From the NCBI GenBank assembly GCA_910580195.1, contig CAJTWA010000004.1, forward strand, positions 1 to 64,000: a stretch of 64,000 nucleotides of DNA, read 5' to 3'. Below are positions 59,340 to 64,000 of the stretch, piece after piece. Under the pieces are notes generated by a model. The model worked only from the letters and a program-made list of their open reading frames with translations. It searched no databases and was not told the DNA's origin. Origin of the DNA: an uncultured Lachnospiraceae bacterium. GTDB lineage: Bacteria; Bacillota; Clostridia; Lachnospirales; Lachnospiraceae. Within the stretch, counting starts at the first letter, position 1. Each line of letters begins with the position of its first letter. A program made the translations under genes and the position numbers.

Positions 59340-61580
59340 TCATTCGGGAACTAGTTCCCCCAGCTTGTTCCCATCTTCCAAGCTGTATTCTTCAATCCGC
59401 CCGTTCATGCACATCAGGTAAAAACTGCTGCCGATATAAGTTCCACGCATCCGCCCAGAATAGATGTCATTCTCACTGCAGTCTATGTTCAATACTTCCT
59501 TGAAAGCCCCGTCTTGGAAAGTAAACAGCAGGTAATTATACTTATAATCATCCTCATGGTATCCTTCTGCATGGAACCCAAACAGGTTCTTATCCGTATC
59601 AACCAAGACTGCCTTGTAATTATAAAGGGCTTCTGAATAATCGTAATCGGGAAGGCCCAGCTTAGACTGCTCTTTCACGTCGGAAGGGTTGGAAATGTCA
59701 AACATGGACAGCTTCAGCCCATCCGTAACGCCCGTCTTTTCATCTGCCTCCATCCCTATCCCCAAAAGCAGGTTTTCCCCATAGAAATGCAGGTACTCGG
59801 AAAACCCGCTGATTTTCAGTTCCCCTAGGATTTTAGGCTTTCTGGGGTTAGACAAATCTACAGAAAATAAGGGGTCTGTCTGCCGGAACGTCACAAAATA
59901 CCCGGCATCCCCGAAAAACCTTGCGGAATAAATCTGCTCATCCTTTGCTAAGTTTTCAATCTTCCCTACAACCTCCAAATCCCCATCCAGCACATACAGG
60001 CTGTTGGAATTTTCAAATTCCACGCTGTCATACCCAATAATTTCACCTGTGATGTCGTCCTTCACTTCCTTGACATTCTGGTTTTCCACTGTAGTCACCA
60101 TACGCAGGAAGCCTTTGTGCTCATTCATTGCCATATCGTCCCGCAAGGTCCCTTTGACAGTGCCTTCCGCTTCTTTTTTCATCTTCCCATCCTGATAAGA
60201 AAAGCGGTAAATCTTTGTGCTATTGCTCTTTTCCCCGGCCGTGCTGCCGTCTGCATACTTGCTGTCTGTAATGTAAATATTGTCCTGGCTTACGTAAAAC
60301 TTATTTGCCGATGCCACAATTGCCGTGGTGTCTGTAAACTCATCTGGCTTTTCCATATTAATGGACGCCATGACAAGATACGCAGCCGTGTCCACATCTT
60401 CGGGCAGGTAAATCTTTTCTGGGGACAGGATTTCCCCATCAACCTCAGGAATGTATGCTTGGTAATCCTTTTCCAACTGCGGCTTATAAGCGTTGCATGC
60501 CGTAAAAAAGTAAAGGTAACCCTCTGAAATCCTAGAATCCCGGTAGTTCCCCTTTATGGTAAAGGTGTGGTATTCCGTTGGCTTTGCCCGGTCCTTGATA
60601 TCATAAACATGGATGATGCTGTAGGCCCTCTCCTGATATGCAGAACCCTTTTTGGCAGAAAAAATGTCTTCTACAAAGGATTCAATTTTGCCCAAAGGGT
60701 TGATGCCGCTGTCCTCATCCCCTTCTTCCACGGCCGTATCATTGACCCAGCCGGACTCTATCACCACAAGGGTATCTTTCCACACATAAATATCGCTGAT
60801 ATCATTGTCAAAATCCCCAATCCTTGCGGTTTCTTCCAGCCCGCCCTTGGTATCTGCAATTTGCACGGCATATTTAAAATTATGCTCCTGCTGGATTACC
60901 TGATAGAGATAGCGGCCGTCATTTTTCAGGATATCTGCCTCGTCTACCGTTTCCTCCTGCTGGTTGGTTTTCCCATAATCCCCGGAAGATTTCTGGGCGC
61001 TGCTGCCTGTGTCCACGTCCATAGAATTTTCCATCATGGGCGCTGCATCCTCGGAAGGCGCGCCTGCGCCAGAGGATTCTGCCCCGTCTTCTGCCCGCGC
61101 CTGATAGTGTGCCTCCAATTCCTCCTGTTCCTTCCAGATGCCGGAAAATGCTTGGTACAGTTCCTGATATGTGCTGCCTTCTGCCAGCCCCTCTTCTTTG
61201 TTTCCTCCGCCTGCAGGACGGCCTTTTACTTCTTCCACGGCTTCTCTCCCTTCCCCTGTTTCTTCCAGCTTGCCCAGTTCCCTGTCCCAGTCTACGGAAC
61301 GGCCTGCTGCAAATAGGATCACTGCAAGGCAGGCAGCAACTGCTGCAGTCCCGCCCCACCATCTGCGGTAGCTTTTCCTTTTTCCATTTCCTTCTTTTTT
61401 CCCTTTTTCCATAGATGCTCCTCCTTCCCCTGCCCCTTGCCTTTCCACGGCATCTTTTAGCCAGCGTTCCATCTGCTTTGGCTCTAACTGTTCTGGTATC
61501 GGTTCTGATTCCGCAATTTTTTGCAAATACCCTTCCACTGCTTCTTTGGTCCATTGCTCCCTATTCCCATGGTTTCCCAT
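59340..61580 (-). CDS. Membrane-anchored beta-propeller protein, probable partner of the ECF sigma factor
   Basis: About 746 aa. A short cytoplasmic N-terminus (about 1-65, WTKEAVEGYLQKIAESEPIP) precedes one membrane segment (about 75-95, GTAAVAACLAVILFAAG). A low-complexity acidic linker and a large extracellular beta-propeller (Pfam beta-propeller domain family) follow, for example ADILKNDGRYLYQVIQQE and FGDAGYFVTFRQTDPLFSVD. The ATG at 61580 lies 2 bp after the sigma stop, with GGAGG upstream. The layout suggests an anti-sigma or signal receptor. The propeller's ligand is unknown. Confidence 0.85.
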   Translation of the reverse strand: MGNHGNREQWTKEAVEGYLQKIAESEPIPEQLEPKQMERWLKDAVERQGAGEGGASMEKGKKEGNGKRKSYRRWWGGTAAVAACLAVILFAAGRSVDWDRELGKLEETGEGREAVEEVKGRPAGGGNKEEGLAEGSTYQELYQAFSGIWKEQEELEAHYQARAEDGAESSGAGAPSEDAAPMMENSMDVDTGSSAQKSSGDYGKTNQQEETVDEADILKNDGRYLYQVIQQEHNFKYAVQIADTKGGLEETARIGDFDNDISDIYVWKDTLVVIESGWVNDTAVEEGDEDSGINPLGKIESFVEDIFSAKKGSAYQERAYSIIHVYDIKDRAKPTEYHTFTIKGNYRDSRISEGYLYFFTACNAYKPQLEKDYQAYIPEVDGEILSPEKIYLPEDVDTAAYLVMASINMEKPDEFTDTTAIVASANKFYVSQDNIYITDSKYADGSTAGEKSNSTKIYRFSYQDGKMKKEAEGTVKGTLRDDMAMNEHKGFLRMVTTVENQNVKEVKDDITGEIIGYDSVEFENSNSLYVLDGDLEVVGKIENLAKDEQIYSARFFGDAGYFVTFRQTDPLFSVDLSNPRKPKILGELKISGFSEYLHFYGENLLLGIGMEADEKTGVTDGLKLSMFDISNPSDVKEQSKLGLPDYDYSEALYNYKAVLVDTDKNLFGFHAEGYHEDDYKYNYLLFTFQDGAFKEVLNIDCSENDIYSGRMRGTYIGSSFYLMCMNGRIEEYSLEDGNKLGELVPE

Positions 61581-61582
61581 CC

Positions 61583-62059
61583 TCACACCTCCAGCTTCTT
61601 TCTCATTTTTTGGAGCGCCCTCCGGTACTTGGAACGGATGGTACTGTGGTTCCTGCCTAAAATAGCTGCAATCTCCTCGCTGGTATAACCGCCCAGCACA
61701 GACAATGCCACAATAAACCGCTCCTCTTCCCCCAGTTCGCAAAAGGCCTGTTTTACCGCAGACGACATGGCAAAATCCGTTTCCTGTGCCAATTCCTTTT
61801 CTTGGGATGGGGTAATGCCCGCAATGTCGTCTTCCCTGCGGAACCAAGTTTTCATCCTTTTCCTGCACCGGTTTACGAGAATCTGCATGATCCATGCACC
61901 AAACTTGTCTTTATCCTTAAGCTGGTAAAATTTTTCATAAGCAGCCAGCACCGCATCCTGCACGGCATCCTCCGCCTCCTGCCGGTTCTGTAGGTAAAAC
62001 CAAGCGGTCCGGTACATCTGCGGATAAACTTTTTCATAACACCGCATAAATTCTTCCAT
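61583..62059 (-). CDS. ECF-type RNA polymerase sigma factor
   Basis: About 158 aa. Region 2 includes YPQMYRTAWFYLQNRQEAED and DKFGAWIMQILVNRCRK. Region 4 has the helix-turn-helix GGYTSEEIAAILGRNHSTIR followed by SKYRRALQKMRKKL. The ATG at 62059 is preceded by AGGAGG with 8 nt spacing. The longer frame from 62119 adds non-family residues. It is translationally close-coupled to the propeller gene. The regulon is unknown; no matching promoter was identified in the 300 bp upstream. Confidence 0.92.
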   Translation of the reverse strand: MEEFMRCYEKVYPQMYRTAWFYLQNRQEAEDAVQDAVLAAYEKFYQLKDKDKFGAWIMQILVNRCRKRMKTWFRREDDIAGITPSQEKELAQETDFAMSSAVKQAFCELGEEERFIVALSVLGGYTSEEIAAILGRNHSTIRSKYRRALQKMRKKLEV

Positions 62060-62300
62060 ATGGGCCTTCCTCCTTAAGTGAAACGGATATCCGAAATCTA
62101 TGTACATACTATTTTTCACTCTTATCTCCTATGAGTCTTTTTGCTGCTGAAATGTTGCAATGGAATTTAAGAATTTTTTACTGACATGGCGAAACTTCTG
62201 CAAAGCAGTCAGTTTCCTGCCACAAACAATGGAAATGCCCCGCCAACGGGTATATCTGGAACATGTTTTCTTTGAGGAGCGCCCCACAGCCCATAGGCCA

Positions 62301-62323
62301 TGATATTTAACCGCCGGGGTAAT
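62301..62323. repeat. Solitary family 1 terminal repeat
   Basis: A 23-bp family 1 end (TGATATTTAACCGCCGGGGT then AAT) without a clear partner. 62120-62300 upstream is otherwise without a gene. Confidence 0.5.
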
Positions 62324-62359
62324 GCGCAAAAAATGGCGCAAAAAACGTTCTTTTCAGCA

Positions 62360-62456
62360 GGGGCTGCCGCACTAAGCAGAATACATACAATAGATAGGAT
62401 AGATGAAAGCCGTAAATACTATATTTTGTACGATTTTTTCTTAGTGCGGCAGCCCC
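62360..62456. repeat. Small palindromic element with 17-bp terminal inverted repeats
   Basis: GGGGCTGCCGCACTAAG (62360-62376) and its perfect complement (62440-62456) enclose 63 bp of AT-rich sequence. This resembles the paired ends of an insertion sequence with everything between deleted. It lies just downstream of the ABC exporter gene and could also act as its terminator. Confidence 0.65.
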
Positions 62457-62472
62457 CTCCTTTCCTGCATTT

Positions 62473-64000
62473 TTAATCTGCCGCTGTCCCAAGCCCCGGC
62501 GTTTTCCCTGTGTAAAGCTGGTAATACCTGCCTTGCTGGGCAATCAGGCTGTCATGGGTGCCCCGCTCAATGACCCTGCCCTGCTCCAATACCATGATGC
62601 AGTCGCTGTTCTTCACGGTGGAGAGCCTGTGGGCGATGACAAAGGTGGTTCTTCCTTTCATCAGCTTATCCATGCCGTCCTGCACCAAACGCTCCGTCCT
62701 TGTGTCAATGGAGCTGGTAGCTTCATCCAGAATCAATACCGGGGGATCAGCCACCGCTGCCCTTGCAATCGCCAGAAGCTGCCGCTGCCCTTGGCTTAAG
62801 TTCGCCCCGTCCCCAGTCAGCATAGTATGGTAGCCTTCCGGCAGCCTGCGGATAAACTGGTCTGCATTGGCAAGCTTTGCCGCTGCTATTACCTCCTCAT
62901 CCGTGGCATCCAGCTTCCCATACCGGATATTTTCCATTACGGTATTGGTAAACAGGTGGGTATCCTGCAGGACAATGCCGAGGGAACGGCGCAAGTCAGC
63001 CTTCTTAATCTTGTTGACATTGATTCCGTCATAGCGGATTTTCCCATCTTGGATATCATAGAACCGGTTAATCAGGTTGGTAATTGTGGTTTTGCCTGCC
63101 CCGGTAGAGCCTACAAATGCAATTTTCTGCCCTGCATTTGCAAACATTTTCACATTGTGCAGCACAATTTTATCCGGGTTATAGCCAAAATCCACATCAT
63201 CGAACACCACGTCCCCAGTCAGCTCAATATAATCGGTAGTGCCTTCTGCCTGATGGAAATGCTTCCACGCCCACAGCCCCGTCCTTTGCTGGGTTTCCGT
63301 TAAGACGCCGTTTTCCTTCTTAGCATTTACCAAAGTCACATACCCCCCGTCGGCCTCCGGCTCTTCATCTAAGAGGGCAAAGACCCGCTCTGCCCCTGCC
63401 AGCGCCATTACCACGCTGTTTAGCTGCTGGCTCACTTGGTTGATGGGCATGTTAAAGCTGCGGTTGAATGTCAGGAAACTGGCAAGCCCCCCTAAGGTAA
63501 ACCCGCCGATGCCATTGAGCGCAAGGATTCCCCCTACCATGGCGCAGACCACATAGCTTAAGTTCCCAAGCTGCAGGTTCACCGGCCCTAACATATTCGC
63601 AAACTTATTTGCATTATTTGCACTTTCAAATAATTCCTCATTCAGTTCCCGGAAACGCTCCTTGCTCTCCTCCTCATGGCAGAACACCTTGACTACTTTC
63701 TGCCCTTCCATCATCTCTTCAATATACCCATTGACTTTCCCTAAATCCCGCTGCTGGGCGATAAAATACTTCCCGCTCCTGCCAGCAAATGACTTCGTCG
63801 CAAAAAGCATGACTGCTACCATCAAAAGCGTCACGATTGTCAGGGGCACATTCAGCACCAGCATACTGATGATGATGCTCACAACCGTAATGACGCTGGA
63901 GAGAAGCTGGGGCATGCTCTGGCTGATCATCTGGCGCAGGGTGTCAATGTCATTGGTATAAATGGACATGATATCCCCATGGGAATGGGTGTCAAAATAT
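62473..64000 (-). CDS. ABC exporter, fused membrane and ATPase domains (5' end outside the window)
   Basis: At least 509 aa, lacking its N-terminus. The frame is open to the window edge, with HSHGDIMSIYTNDIDTLRQM near it, typical of heterodimeric multidrug-type exporters. Membrane helices precede the ATPase, whose Walker A is VGSTGAGKTTITNLINRF, signature NLSQGQRQLLAIARA, and Walker B VLILDEATSSIDTRTE, with the H-loop VIAHRLSTVKN. A second half-transporter is expected upstream, beyond the window. Confidence 0.93.
   Translation of the reverse strand, partial: YFDTHSHGDIMSIYTNDIDTLRQMISQSMPQLLSSVITVVSIIISMLVLNVPLTIVTLLMVAVMLFATKSFAGRSGKYFIAQQRDLGKVNGYIEEMMEGQKVVKVFCHEEESKERFRELNEELFESANNANKFANMLGPVNLQLGNLSYVVCAMVGGILALNGIGGFTLGGLASFLTFNRSFNMPINQVSQQLNSVVMALAGAERVFALLDEEPEADGGYVTLVNAKKENGVLTETQQRTGLWAWKHFHQAEGTTDYIELTGDVVFDDVDFGYNPDKIVLHNVKMFANAGQKIAFVGSTGAGKTTITNLINRFYDIQDGKIRYDGINVNKIKKADLRRSLGIVLQDTHLFTNTVMENIRYGKLDATDEEVIAAAKLANADQFIRRLPEGYHTMLTGDGANLSQGQRQLLAIARAAVADPPVLILDEATSSIDTRTERLVQDGMDKLMKGRTTFVIAHRLSTVKNSDCIMVLEQGRVIERGTHDSLIAQQGRYYQLYTGKTPGLGTAAD

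Overview
The window looks like chromosomal DNA from a gut-type member of the Lachnospiraceae (Clostridia, Firmicutes). The evidence is protein resemblance, the dgt-dnaG-rpoD-trmK-nif3 gene order, strong AGGAGG ribosome binding sites, -35/-10 promoters with 17-bp spacing, and a BceRS-AB-type peptide-sensing module. No species can be named from the sequence alone. Nearly all genes lie on the minus strand. No rRNA, CRISPR array, intact insertion sequence or prophage was seen.

Layout. 0-4 kb (plus strand): a chemoreceptor and pyrBI. 4-13.4 kb (minus): a small zinc-ribbon membrane protein, RNase P RNA, then a housekeeping run dgt, dnaG, rpoD, trmK, nif3-like and a TGS/uridine-kinase-like protein. 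13.5-19.4 kb: tRNA-Leu(CAG), structured repeats and a BceRS-AB-like two-component/ABC module. 19.5-22.4 kb: an AT-richer accessory operon made of a 54-aa protein, an unrecognised helical protein that appears frameshifted, and an FRG-domain protein. 22.6-35.9 kb: a nucleoid-associated protein, exonuclease III, a MutS2-like ATPase without an Smr domain, an orphan promoter-to-terminator RNA unit, L-lactate dehydrogenase, a MazG-like protein, tRNA-Leu(AAG), a THUMP-type methyltransferase-like protein, BioY under a BirA-type operator, an amidase, hemL and hemB. 36.1-36.8 kb: an inverted pair of structured repeats. 36.9-41.5 kb: a TetM-like GTPase fused to an NYN/YacP nuclease-like domain, a broken AAA-ATPase/PD-(D/E)XK gene and a precorrin-2 dehydrogenase. 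41.8-49.3 kb: a second chemoreceptor and a second two-component/ABC-2 exporter cluster. 49.4-54.3 kb: a coiled-coil protein and a DeoR / mannitol-type PTS / polyol-phosphate dehydrogenase operon. 54.7-58.1 kb: gap-pgk-tpiA. 58.3-64 kb: a PHP phosphatase, an ECF sigma factor with a beta-propeller membrane protein, and a truncated ABC exporter.

The most unusual signals are not ordinary genes. (1) Short tandem arrays (38-75 bp units) sit at many gene boundaries, and at dnaG, the mutS2-like gene and hemL the repeated unit is the 3' end of the adjacent gene. (2) Two dispersed inverted-repeat families show compensatory base changes that keep their stems, which suggests selected secondary structure. 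(3) A roughly 380-nt orphan transcription unit with a near-consensus promoter and an intrinsic terminator lies downstream of ldh. (4) The FRG-domain operon and the GTPase-NYN fusion are the best protein-level candidates for poorly described biology.
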